From positions 62,001 through 126,000 of the forward strand of contig NZ_CADIKC010000001.1 in the NCBI RefSeq assembly GCF_902859805.1: 64,000 bases of DNA, written 5' to 3'. This DNA is from Paraburkholderia sediminicola. Lineage in GTDB: Bacteria; Pseudomonadota; Gammaproteobacteria; Burkholderiales; Burkholderiaceae. The translations under genes and the position numbers were made by a program. Within the stretch, counting starts at the first letter, position 1. Every line of letters starts with the position of its first letter. The notes under the pieces are model-generated. The model searched no databases. It saw only the letters and a program-made list of their open reading frames with translations, and had not been told where the DNA came from. Positions 43,701 to 51,977 of the stretch are shown here, piece after piece.

Positions 43701-46256
43701 GAATAGCACTTCGACGTCGTGGCATAGCTGCTCGACGCGCCCAAATGCGTGCTGGCCGTCCAGTAACCGCGGCGAGATTCTGGCGAATGGGTGCGCGGCA
43801 AGACTGTCCAGACCGAAGCGATCCTTCATCACGTGGTGTATGCGCTGGGTGAGTTCCCGATGAGTGTCCCAGGTCGCCAGCGTCGGCAGACGCTCTCGCA
43901 TGGCTGGACCGGCCTCCGGAGTAACGCCCAGTTCGGCCAGGCGGCGCAGCAGTGCACGCACGCTAACTCCTAGCGTCTCGGGGACCTCGGCCATCGCCGA
44001 CTCGAAACGGTCGATAGACCGTTGTTGCTCCGCCAGGGCGTCTACGATCTGGGCGCGCCGTGCGCCTAACGCGTCGCAGTCGTGCGGTTTGGAAATCCAC
44101 TGCTCGTAGCAGGTGCGCAAATCGGCAATGAAGGATTTTTTATCGGCCTGAGAGTCGTGGATGAGGCAGCACAGCGACTCCAGCCCGCTTTGCTTGAGCC
44201 GATGGAACACCACGTCCAGGGCAGCACGCTTCTCGCAAACGAACAGAACACGTTTGCCGCGTCCCGCGTAGTCTGCGATCAGGTTAGTAATGGTTTGCGA
44301 TTTGCCGGTGCCGGGCGGCCCCTGGATGATAAAACTACGCTGGTTGCGAGCGAGGCCAACCGCCGCGTTCTGGGTCGCGTCGGAAGCGACAACGTTCCAC
44401 TGGTCGCCGGGTGCGAGCAGCACAGGTGTATCGGTCTCCACTTCGCGCGGCTCGATCGAGAAGACGCGATCGAACGCGGGGTTGGCCCCGGGTTCGTCGA
44501 TCAGTTGAGCGTAGTCGCGCACCAGCGACATCTTCCGGTAGTTGAAGTTGGCCAGCGTGACCTGGGTCAAGTCGATATCCCACGCATATCGATGACCTTC
44601 GACCTCTTCCAGCACGAAACCTTGTCGATCGTCGTCGGCCACTGCCGCATCCGACATGTTTGGTCGACGCAGACCAGCACGCGGTGCGGCGCCCGCTTCG
44701 AAGCGCTGCGGCAGATCGCTTGACCGGACCCAATGCTCGAACAGCGCGCGTCCAAGCGGGCGGTAATCGTCCTGTGCATAGCTATACGGTGGCAGCGACC
44801 CGCTGCGTGCGCGCACGACGGCTCCTGGCCTGCGGCGCTTGAATTGCTGCATGCGCTGGAGGGCCTTCTGCCGCACCAGCCGGACCGAGGCTCTTTCGAC
44901 GAGCCGCAGTTCGACCGATGGCTCCGAGCGATGGATCTGCGTGAGGATATTGGCATGGATTTCGGCGAGCGAAGTCTTGCCCAGATCCACTGTTTCGTCG
45001 AGGTGGATGCCGTAGAGCTGACTAAGATGATGACGCAACACCGGATTGAATTCGGCATCACCACTCGTGCACTGGACCACATACTGGTCACGCACGCCTT
45101 TGCGCTTGACCAGTTCCACCGGCAGCCATAACAGCGGCGTCATGATACGTTCGTCTGGCGCCTCCTTGAGGTTGTGCCAGCGCAGGAAAGCGACCACGAG
45201 GCGCAAGTTGCTGAAGCCGAATTCAGCGCGGTCGCGACGGGTTTCGGTGATCAGTCGATCAAGCGCGGCTGGCAAATAGGGTTGATCGTCGAAGCGCAGC
45301 CAGCGCTGCAAGGGTACCGATCGCCCGGCGACCAGTTCAGCTGCAAACGGTCCACCCCATGTGCAGATGTGCTCTGGCCGTACGCTCTGGATTTGCAACA
45401 TCAAGGGGACGCTGGCCACCGTCAGGTTGACGTTGGCCGCGCTGGGACGGAAGTACAGCAACCGGTTGCGCCGCGACAGATCGAAGAGACGGTCGCGCAG
45501 ATGTGTGAGCACCGCGGCGCGCCGCGGTGCAGCACCGCTCGCGCCGGCCAGCGCCCGCTCGATATCAAGACCCAGCGGCTGCTCGCGCCAGGTGCGCAGC
45601 CTTGCGGCCAAAGCGGACACGTCAGTCGCGCGGTCGTGCCGGTTGATCTCGGTCATTTCCACGATGACCGACGCCACGATCGGATTCAGCCGGCCGTGGA
45701 GCGAGAACAGGTTGCGGCGGTGGGCAAGGAATCGGCGCAGATCGCCCTCATCGGCAAAGTCGAGGCCGCAGGCCAGACTGGCGAGCGCCATGCCGAGAAG
45801 GAAGGTGTCACTGATCTCATCGTGGTGACCGATCAGCAATTCCCAACTGAGCGGACCAGGCAGGTAGACCGGGCGTTCAATCGGCGCGGCGCAATCCAGT
45901 TGTAGCGCCTCGTCCGTCACTTCGCGTCGACCGTCCTCGGCATGGCTGCGCTGCAGCGCGCCAATGATGTTCAGACCAGACGCCGGATGCGGCTGCACCC
46001 GATGCACCGCGCCGATATCCATCGCCGGCAGTTCGCCTTCCGGCCGGCGCAGGACTAGTGCGCCGCCCTCGCCCACCAGGATGCTGTCGACGTCGAGTGC
46101 GGCGACCTGGCCATGCTTGTGCAGGGAAGCCACTTGTTCGAACAGCGGCACCACCAGCACGAGTACATCGTCGGTGAGCAGCGGAGCACCTGCCTGAGCT
46201 TGAATCAGCGTGCGCAGCGTACGCGGTGCGTCCTTGTGAATCGGCTGGTCGCTCAT
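40767..46256 (-). CDS. DUF4011-type SF1 helicase with nuclease-like and WGR domains
   Basis: A 1829-residue protein. Residues about 10-235 resemble a degenerate protein-kinase lobe (LFEQVASLHKHGQVAALDVD, SILVGEGGALVLRRP) without catalytic residues. A DUF4011 domain follows from about 245 (LRDRLFDLSRRNRLLYF). The SF1 helicase core has Walker A GPPGTGKSQTITN at about 646, DEASQIPTEEA at about 1272, VVVGDEMQLPPTS at about 1300 and NVIFSRARHRMAVVS at about 1545. A DUF559/Vsr-like segment lies at about 1620-1720, with its catalytic acid/Lys pair not obvious. A C-terminal WGR-type domain (SVSYGRIGSNGQTNLKEF) ends it. ATG 46256 follows GGGGAGGG and overlaps the M48 gene stop. Similar helicases occur in phage-defence loci, so a defence role is plausible but unproven. 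Confidence 0.88.
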   Translation of the reverse strand: MSDQPIHKDAPRTLRTLIQAQAGAPLLTDDVLVLVVPLFEQVASLHKHGQVAALDVDSILVGEGGALVLRRPEGELPAMDIGAVHRVQPHPASGLNIIGALQRSHAEDGRREVTDEALQLDCAAPIERPVYLPGPLSWELLIGHHDEISDTFLLGMALASLACGLDFADEGDLRRFLAHRRNLFSLHGRLNPIVASVIVEMTEINRHDRATDVSALAARLRTWREQPLGLDIERALAGASGAAPRRAAVLTHLRDRLFDLSRRNRLLYFRPSAANVNLTVASVPLMLQIQSVRPEHICTWGGPFAAELVAGRSVPLQRWLRFDDQPYLPAALDRLITETRRDRAEFGFSNLRLVVAFLRWHNLKEAPDERIMTPLLWLPVELVKRKGVRDQYVVQCTSGDAEFNPVLRHHLSQLYGIHLDETVDLGKTSLAEIHANILTQIHRSEPSVELRLVERASVRLVRQKALQRMQQFKRRRPGAVVRARSGSLPPYSYAQDDYRPLGRALFEHWVRSSDLPQRFEAGAAPRAGLRRPNMSDAAVADDDRQGFVLEEVEGHRYAWDIDLTQVTLANFNYRKMSLVRDYAQLIDEPGANPAFDRVFSIEPREVETDTPVLLAPGDQWNVVASDATQNAAVGLARNQRSFIIQGPPGTGKSQTITNLIADYAGRGKRVLFVCEKRAALDVVFHRLKQSGLESLCCLIHDSQADKKSFIADLRTCYEQWISKPHDCDALGARRAQIVDALAEQQRSIDRFESAMAEVPETLGVSVRALLRRLAELGVTPEAGPAMRERLPTLATWDTHRELTQRIHHVMKDRFGLDSLAAHPFARISPRLLDGQHAFGRVEQLCHDVEVLFDLLDPVFESTASLIDQDSTLEHARSIATDSQWLLDRGLAAQLNLLDANSSAQGELSRVRASLEECAQALSAAQAATANWRDKLASDDTESALAMARRLEHSAARWLKPMWWRLRGQLKRRYDFGKHAVHPGYGKVLEALAAEHAASAAMSAADADCRRRYGVSDMSVFLNALGELKVRLESDSGLRALVAHLRHAVDPVETALAEARSCEVLNKLTARVCDGTTLSTGARLADIAEQLRDLREALDDLPDLLPLLCAVHAADPTYAVALQMIDHAPAQIEALVADEALRRLERGDPVLARFNGAALAQTARAVANNQRELLALNAHVVQATKHRQFAEHVRQSSLSATQLDADGKAFKKLYATGRRELEHEFSKSMRHRSIRDLSDSETGAVINDLKPIWLMSPLSVSDTLPLSPNLFDVVIFDEASQIPTEEAVPAMSRARQIVVVGDEMQLPPTSFFSSGGADGDDEIVVEEDGERIAINLDADSLLNQAARNLPATLLAWHYRSRHESLISFSNAAFYSGRLVTIPDRLLDVVENETTPLRSDQDDVGIAGADALLMRPVSFHQLSDGVYLDRRNEPEARYIAHTVSELLRRETGLSVGIVAFSEAQQSSIESALEALASEDADFAARLEREYVREDDDQFNGLFVKNLENVQGDERDVIILSICYGPGPDGKMLMNFGPINQRGGEKRLNVIFSRARHRMAVVSTIQADAITNVHNDGAAALRTFLQFAQASACGQYERAQAVLGAINLGARNTFTRQAASDTIRDALARALRARGHHVHVNVGHSQFRCDLAIADPSAQGYALAILLDAPGEEVADTIERFVFRPGILRSFGWRVLDIPGKDWLTDADGVLARIEAMLTDGEDRALSAEVELLTPRQTPPSALSADASNVDVRAAEAAQTAQTEVVRTLRFEQGGSSKFWRARLRGTELSVSYGRIGSNGQTNLKEFDTPERACREMDKLVAEKLRKGYVEG

Positions 46257-47446
46257 ACCCGGCCCTCCCCGGCCACTTGGCGGCAGAAGCGCTCGAGGTC
46301 GCACTTGCTGAAACCGGCATCGCGACGAAGATTAGTCTGCAGGGCATCGAGGCTGCCGAGCGCCCTGGCCACGTGGCCAGCCCGAAGCAACGCCGCATCC
46401 TGCTGGTCGGGGTCCGCTAGAGCGAGATCCATCATCAGCGCATTGAGGTAGTCACGGATGCTTTCGTCGGCCACGTCGCCAGCGAATGCTTCCGGCCCGA
46501 TAGCGGGCTCATCGTCCTGCCAGTCGGGGAACAGCATCCGGAGCTGAGCCTGTACGCCGTCGCTCGCCAACGGCGTACCGGCCAGGTAATGAGCCAGGAA
46601 GCCACGCGTCAACTGCTGCAGCCGCTCCTGCTCCGGCAGGTCCAGCCGTTCCAGTCCCAACGGACCATGCAACCGGGTCTCGATCCACGAGTCGAGGTTC
46701 TCCGCCTGCTCCCACCACAGCGCCAATGCGCGGGCCCGGATGAAGGTCTCCGGATGGGTATGCGCGGCGCTTGCCTTTGCTTCGTGCGACTCGATCTCCG
46801 ACGCCTGGCGTAGGTAAGCCGCTGCATCAACGCTGTTTATGCCTGTCTGGATTTTTACCAGCGTCGATACTGCTGGGGCCACTGCGCCGGCTGCCACCGC
46901 GCCACCCCGGTCGGCAAACAGTTCGGTATGCAGGGCATAACGCCGATAAGTCTCACGATGGCTGCTGCTGTTGCCAGGAGCGGCCAGCGCGTCGTTAAGG
47001 ATGCGGTCCGCCACCAGAAACTGGCCATCGTCTCGCGACCATAGCAGGTGATGAGCAAGCTCATGGCCGAATACCGCCATCAGCTCCTCAGTCGACAAGC
47101 GCTCCAGCAACGGTCCTTGCAAGATGATGTGCACTTCGTCGGGCACATAAATCAACGACGCATTCATTTCCTGCCCTGACGACTGATAAAGCGTTGCTCG
47201 ACCTTCGACGCCAAGGCGCTTCATAGCGTGCTCCAGCGCCGCGTGCACCTCGGCATGGGCGTCGGCATCGAGGCGATATGTGTCGCGCAATAACATCGAA
47301 CGCAACTCTTCGCGTTGCTCGACGGAGCCGGTGCGGGCGCTGGCCCAGCGCCAGACCTCCGGCTCGTGGCGACGTAGGTAGTCGACCACCTTTGCGTGAT
47401 ATGCGAGCGGCACAAGCGCACCGCGGTCTGGGGCGTAAGAGTCCAT
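46253..47446 (-). CDS. M48 family metallopeptidase-like protein
   Basis: A 397-residue protein with a zinc-peptidase core: VFGHELAHHLLW holds HExxH at 128-132, and HTELFADRGGAV supplies the third ligand Glu175 and the ExxxD pattern of M48. It lacks the membrane helices of HtpX, so it should be cytosolic. The last ~170 residues are a helical region of unknown role. The stop overlaps the helicase start as ATGA, so the two are made together. A peptidase paired with a large helicase-nuclease suggests that one activates or restrains the other (inference). The ribosome-binding site is weak. Confidence 0.85.
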   Translation of the reverse strand: MDSYAPDRGALVPLAYHAKVVDYLRRHEPEVWRWASARTGSVEQREELRSMLLRDTYRLDADAHAEVHAALEHAMKRLGVEGRATLYQSSGQEMNASLIYVPDEVHIILQGPLLERLSTEELMAVFGHELAHHLLWSRDDGQFLVADRILNDALAAPGNSSSHRETYRRYALHTELFADRGGAVAAGAVAPAVSTLVKIQTGINSVDAAAYLRQASEIESHEAKASAAHTHPETFIRARALALWWEQAENLDSWIETRLHGPLGLERLDLPEQERLQQLTRGFLAHYLAGTPLASDGVQAQLRMLFPDWQDDEPAIGPEAFAGDVADESIRDYLNALMMDLALADPDQQDAALLRAGHVARALGSLDALQTNLRRDAGFSKCDLERFCRQVAGEGRV

Positions 47447-47613
47447 GTAGGGACGTCCGGGATTGAGTCGGTCTGGTTTTAGAAGGGTAAGTGGCGAACA
47501 GCGGTCGTTGAAACAGGGCCCGCGACGTCAACATGGGCGACGCGAAATCATCACGCCATATATTGACGGTCCGCTTGGCGCGCTTTCACGCCTCGGAGTG
47601 TGAGTGCCGATAC

Positions 47614-47960
47614 CTACTCCCCATATTCAGCGTCATTGAGTTGGTGTAGCCAGTCAACATTGCATCGGCCGCCTAGTTGGATCAACGGCTTGCCGATTGC
47701 AGCTGAAAGCACCGGCAGATACGGAATGTATTCGTCAATGGCTGCACGAGAAGCAGGCGCCCCCTCTAAAAGTTCGGAAACGCCTGGCCCAAGCTTGCAG
47801 ACCGTTCGATTTCTGGGGAACCCACGACGCATAAACGGGCATCAAGTAGGCAAACACAGAGTGCTCCCCATGAATATCGGCATGACTGTTCACGTTCTTT
47901 AGTCGCAGCTTGTGAAAGCCGTGCGGATGAATGCTTATGCGATTATTGACGCTCTACTCG
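47614..47960 (-). pseudogene. Frameshifted, N-terminally cut hypothetical gene
   Basis: The minus strand reads NNRISIHPHGFHKLRLKNVN, SHADIHGEHSVFAYLMPVYA then SWV in one frame (47960-47830). It continues in another as PRNRTVCKLGPGVSELLEGA, IDEYIPYLPVLSAAIGKPLI and WLHQLNDAEYGE to the stop at 47614. A one-base slip near 47825 joins them into a coherent protein. No start codon exists; the frame begins where the element dyad starts, so the N-terminus was lost there. Family not recognised. Confidence 0.5.
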
Positions 47961-48060
47961 ATGGCGTTGAACGCCACAAGCTGGCCGGTTGCTGCCTGAC
48001 GCAGAACAGGCTGCAAGCGGAATTTCATTGGCAATAGCAGTTAGCAACGAATGTCCGCTA
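47941..48060 (+). repeat. Intergenic element with dyad
   Basis: GATTATTGACGCTC (dyad-like) at 47941-47954, then GGCCGGTTGCTGCCTGACGC and GCAACGAATGTCCGCTAAGC. Lies between the cut pseudogene and the 3' end of the aminotransferase gene. Confidence 0.6.
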
Positions 48061-48159
48061 AGCCCGATTAGTGCGCATAGCCCATTCGCCAGGCCTCAGC
48101 TTCCTCCTGCCAAACCGGTAGCGATGACGACCAATACGCACCTCCTCCACAAAAATCCC

Positions 48160-49287
48160 CTAAAGAATACTACCCAGCGCCTTCGCAAGCCTGCCCACCG
48201 CCCCCTCAACATCATGCAGCTTATCCAAACCAAATAACCCAATACGGAAGGTCTTAAAATCCTCAGGCTCATCACATTGAAGCGGAACACCAGGCGCGAT
48301 CTGCAAGCCCGCCTCAGCGAACTTCTTACCAGACCGTATTCCATCATCATCCGTGTAACTAACGACAACACCCGGCGCCTCAAAACCTTCCGCCGCCACG
48401 CTTTTAAAACCCTTATCCACAAGAAGTGAGCGAACGCGCTTACCGAGTTCAAGCTGCTCTACTCTCACTTTATCGAAACCGTATGCCTCGGTCTCCTTCA
48501 TGACGTCACGCAACGTAGCGAGACCGTCCGTGGGCATCGTTGCGTGGTACGCGAACCCGCCGTTCTCGTAGGCTTCCATGATCTGCAACCACTTGCGAAG
48601 ATCGCAAGCGAAACTGGTGCTGGTTGTCGAGTCGATTCTTTCGCGGGCAAGCGGGCTAAGCATGACCAGCCCGCAGCACGGTGACGCGCTCCATCCCTTT
48701 TGCGGCGCGCTGATCAGGACGTCAACGCCGCTCGCCTCCATGTCGACCCAGACCGTGCCGGAGGCAATGCAATCCAGTACAAACATGCCGTCGACGGCAT
48801 GCACCGCGTCGGCCACCGCGCGCAAATAAGCGTCCGGCAGCATGATCCCGGATGCGGTTTCGACATGCGGCGCAAAGACCAGATCCGGCTTGTTTTCCCT
48901 GATCGCAGCGACCACCTCTTCGATCGGTGGCGGTGCATAGGCAGCCTGTCTGCCTTGTTCGACCGGGCGCGCCTTCAGCACGATCGATTCAGACGGAATG
49001 CCGCCCATGTCGAAAATCTGCGACCAGCGGAAACTGAACCAGCCATTCCGGATGACAAGACACTTCTTGTTCGTTGCAAACTGCCGGGCAACGGCCTCCA
49101 TGCCGAACGTCCCGCTGCCCGGTACGACAACGGCCGACTTCGCGTTGTAGACTTTCTTCAGAGAACCGGAAATATCACGCATGACTCCTTGAAAGAGCTG
49201 CGACATATGATTGATTGATCGGTCGGTGTAGACGACTGAATACTCGAGCAGTCCCTCGCGGTCGACATCGGGAAGTAAGCCTGGCAT
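48160..49287 (-). CDS. Class V PLP aminotransferase (alanine-glyoxylate/serine-pyruvate type)
   Basis: A 375-residue fold-type I enzyme. The PLP Lys sits in LISAPQKGWSASPCCGLVML. The cofactor Asp lies in MFVLDCIASGTVWVDM, and the N-terminal loop VVPGSGTFGMEAVARQF binds the phosphate. Length and motifs fit alanine-glyoxylate, serine-glyoxylate or 2-aminoethylphosphonate-pyruvate transaminases. HVETASGIMLP favours the first group. GGAGA precedes the ATG by 7 bases. It stands alone, so the amino donor cannot be fixed. The codon usage looks normal for the genome. Confidence 0.9.
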   Translation of the reverse strand: MPGLLPDVDREGLLEYSVVYTDRSINHMSQLFQGVMRDISGSLKKVYNAKSAVVVPGSGTFGMEAVARQFATNKKCLVIRNGWFSFRWSQIFDMGGIPSESIVLKARPVEQGRQAAYAPPPIEEVVAAIRENKPDLVFAPHVETASGIMLPDAYLRAVADAVHAVDGMFVLDCIASGTVWVDMEASGVDVLISAPQKGWSASPCCGLVMLSPLARERIDSTTSTSFACDLRKWLQIMEAYENGGFAYHATMPTDGLATLRDVMKETEAYGFDKVRVEQLELGKRVRSLLVDKGFKSVAAEGFEAPGVVVSYTDDDGIRSGKKFAEAGLQIAPGVPLQCDEPEDFKTFRIGLFGLDKLHDVEGAVGRLAKALGSIL

Positions 49288-49621
49288 GTTTGTCTCCGGT
49301 TTTGGACGAATATAAGGATCGCAAACACATTCTAACGAAAGCCGCCTGCAACGGCATCGGCCGAGACGCCCCCGTTACTCATCGAGCAAGTTTCGGCATG
49401 AACCAGCCGTCGAGTCACGCTGGCTGGGAATGCGCCAGTGGCGGCAATCGGTACGATTATGGACCTTCGCAGGAATCGCCCTGATGGGCGACCGGAGTCA
49501 CGGCAGTGCCATCGCACGTGTCCGCATGCGCATGTTGCGTCCATCATGGAAACGGGACGCCTGTAACGCCCCGTTTCATACGTGAGTCAGCGCGCCCGGC
49601 GGCACATGCGAGTGAGTGCGC
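49288..49621. other. Intergenic stretch
   Basis: 334 bp with no credible gene or element copy. It should carry the promoter of the minus-strand aminotransferase gene near 49300. Confidence 0.4.
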
Positions 49622-50821
49622 CTACTCCCATCCCTGATATCCGGCAGGCTGTGCCGGATTGCCGTAGCCGGCGGGGTACGGCCGCCGCTGTTCAGGCGGC
49701 GTGTACATCTCGTTGTATGCCGGATAGGCAGGCGGGCGGCCCACTATGATGACCTGCTGCGCCGCCTGAGTGGGCGGCCGAGGTACATAGGCGGACTGCG
49801 CGTCAACCGGTTGGTACCGAGCGGGCGGATACGGAGTTGGCGCGTATTGGTTAGGCTGAACAGTTCGAGGCGGCGGCGCGTAGTCCCGCCTGGCGTACCC
49901 AGCTGACTCCTGCGACTCGGTTGACGCCTGGTTATAGGCCGGCGCCGCTGCGTATTGCTGGGGCTGCTGATTCCGATATTGCCGGGCTTGCCGGTTGTAA
50001 GCCGCTTGAGCTCCCTGCTCCGCCGCGTATTGCGGTTCCTCATCGGCCTGCCGATACTGCGGCACCGCCCGCTGAGCGTTCGACAAATCGCGCCTCTGCG
50101 TCACCTGCGCGTCGTCATCATGCGGCAATGCCGTCACGGCTTGCGTCGGAATCAGTATGGGAGGCTGGGACTCGGTGCCAAACAGCTTCGGCGGCGTAGT
50201 CCGCGTGGAAACCTGCTTCAGAGGCACGGGCTGCATTTCAGTCCGCTTGGGCGGCATAACCCGCAGCGAAGCCTGCTTCAACGACGCAGCCGGTGCGGAG
50301 ACCCGCTTCGGCGGCGCAGACACGACTTGCACGGGGGCGTGCTTCAGCGGCACAGGGCCGGCCTGCACGACGACCTGCCTCACCGGCGTGGCTCGCGCAG
50401 CAGCATCCCGCTTCGGCGACGTGACCGGCGCGGATACTTGCTTCGGCGGCGCGGCTTGCGCTACGACCCGCCTTGGGGGCGCAACCCGCTCGGCAACCGG
50501 CTTCGGCGATGCGGGCATAGCCGACGCAGCAGGCTGCTTTTGCCGATGCTTCACCTCGTCGCCCAACGTCGCATAGGATTTCGAGTCTTCCCTGGCGCGC
50601 GCGTTATAGCCGATGAAATACGCATAGCGCAGGTCTGCCAGGCGCGCCTGAATATCGGCATCGGAGGAGACGCGCTTTTCGCCGGGGTCAAGCGATGAGT
50701 CGATGGTCGAGTCGTCGAAGGCCGAGGTTGCAGCATCAGCGGCACGGGCGGATTCGGGATGCAGCGCGCCGACAGAAGACATAAGCGCAGCGGCTACCGC
50801 GACGAGCACTTTTCTTTCCAT
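49622..50821 (-). CDS. Secreted Pro/Gln-rich repeat protein
   Basis: A 399-residue low-complexity exported protein. A signal peptide (MERKVLVAVAAALMSSVGAL, cleaved near SARA) is followed by a short ordered region (ADIQARLADLRYAYFIGYNA). A central segment of imperfect ~9-17-residue repeats built on PPKQVSAP (PPRRVVAQ, SPKRDAAA, PPKRVSAP) covers about 105-220. The last ~150 residues are Tyr/Gln/Pro-rich (RQYRNQQPQQYAAAPAYNQ). The tail resembles disordered envelope or wall-spanning linkers. No catalytic motif. The repeats make length variation likely. Confidence 0.7.
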   Translation of the reverse strand: MERKVLVAVAAALMSSVGALHPESARAADAATSAFDDSTIDSSLDPGEKRVSSDADIQARLADLRYAYFIGYNARAREDSKSYATLGDEVKHRQKQPAASAMPASPKPVAERVAPPRRVVAQAAPPKQVSAPVTSPKRDAAARATPVRQVVVQAGPVPLKHAPVQVVSAPPKRVSAPAASLKQASLRVMPPKRTEMQPVPLKQVSTRTTPPKLFGTESQPPILIPTQAVTALPHDDDAQVTQRRDLSNAQRAVPQYRQADEEPQYAAEQGAQAAYNRQARQYRNQQPQQYAAAPAYNQASTESQESAGYARRDYAPPPRTVQPNQYAPTPYPPARYQPVDAQSAYVPRPPTQAAQQVIIVGRPPAYPAYNEMYTPPEQRRPYPAGYGNPAQPAGYQGWE

Positions 50822-51259
50822 ACTTTCACCTCGGAATTCCGTGCGACAGACCGCGTGGGATTCTCCAATCTGCGGACCGGATCTTCACTCGCGCTTACGG
50901 GATATCGACTATTTTTAGCACGTCCTTGAGGGCCGCGGGTAGTGTTTCCGGGTATAACCCAGGCGAAAGCGTATGTGCTGGACAACCGTAGCAATGCTGA
51001 TGTTGTCGGTTCGGAAATTCTTGCCTGCTGCGGCGGCTATAAAACCGAGGAGCACGTCATCGTGTGCAGCCGCGGTGAGGGGCGTATTTCCGCCAGCAAC
51101 AGCTGGCGTGTGAATCGACTCGATCGCGGGCACGATCTGGTCATGGTCCGGGAAGTTCGGCTTCGGACGGGATCCGGCCAGTTTCGGCCGTTGGACATCG
51201 ACGCGGAGATGGTCACCCACGGTCGCAGCAAAAGAACTGCAACGGATTACAGGGCGAAT
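50822..51259. other. Intergenic stretch with faint element sequence
   Basis: 438 bp between divergent genes. At 51171-51206 CGGGATCCGGCCAGTTTCGG and CCGTTGGACATC resemble the outer part of the intergenic element. No gene is supported; the in-frame extension of the next gene through here is not protein-like. Confidence 0.4.
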
Positions 51260-51775
51260 ATGGGCTTGCCGAAGTGGTGGTTGAAAAGCATCCTCGCCAG
51301 TGTGGTGGGCATAGTTGGCGTCCTTTTCATCATGCACGAAGATATTCGTGTGCATGCGGATGTTCTCATCGATCGGCCGCCTTCCGATGTCTGGGACGTT
51401 ATTTCGGATAGTGCCGCGTATCCTGATTGGAATCCCTTCATTACTCGAGTTGACGGCGACTTCAGGGAGGGCGCGACAATTCGCATTGTGCTAGGCAGCG
51501 GATCGGATTCGATGGTATTCAAGCCAACCGTCCTGCTCGTTCGTCCAGGCCAGGACCTTTGCTGGCGTGGCAGCGTGTGGATTCGCGGCGTCTTCGACGG
51601 CAAACATTGCATTCACCTGACGGCTGTACACGGTGGCACCCATCTTGAGCAAACTGAGCGTTTCTCTGGATTACTTGTCGGGCGGTTGACGAAAGACGTA
51701 ATCGAGGACACTCGGCGAAGTTTTCAGGCGATGAATACCGCGGTCAAGCAGCGCGCCGAATCCAAAGCCCCCTGA
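51260..51775 (+). CDS. SRPBCC family (START/Bet v1-like) protein with N-terminal membrane anchor
   Basis: A 171-residue protein starting MGLPKWWLKSILASVVGIVG, where the first helix (to about 30) is a membrane anchor or uncleaved signal. The rest is a SRPBCC hydrophobic-pocket fold: VHADVLIDRPPSDVWDVISD, YPDWNPFITRVDGDFREGAT and the late strand THLEQTERFSGLLVGRL. These bind lipids or aromatic ligands. Export through the anchor would be uncommon for the family. A separate MFS gene follows 200 bp later. Confidence 0.8.
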   Translation: MGLPKWWLKSILASVVGIVGVLFIMHEDIRVHADVLIDRPPSDVWDVISDSAAYPDWNPFITRVDGDFREGATIRIVLGSGSDSMVFKPTVLLVRPGQDLCWRGSVWIRGVFDGKHCIHLTAVHGGTHLEQTERFSGLLVGRLTKDVIEDTRRSFQAMNTAVKQRAESKAP

Positions 51776-51977
51776 GCGCCCGCGCCCGCTTCTTGCGGGG
51801 GCCCAACGGAATCGACATGACGGTGGTCGCTGATCGGCTACTTTCGTTCAGTCGGTATCCCCTCGTGAATCGCACCGTTCATCGGCCCACGAATGAAACG
51901 ACGATATCTGGAAAAATTCACCTAAGTTGCGGGAAAAATGTTGACGTAGCATCATCAAACTCAACAGGGGGAAACCG

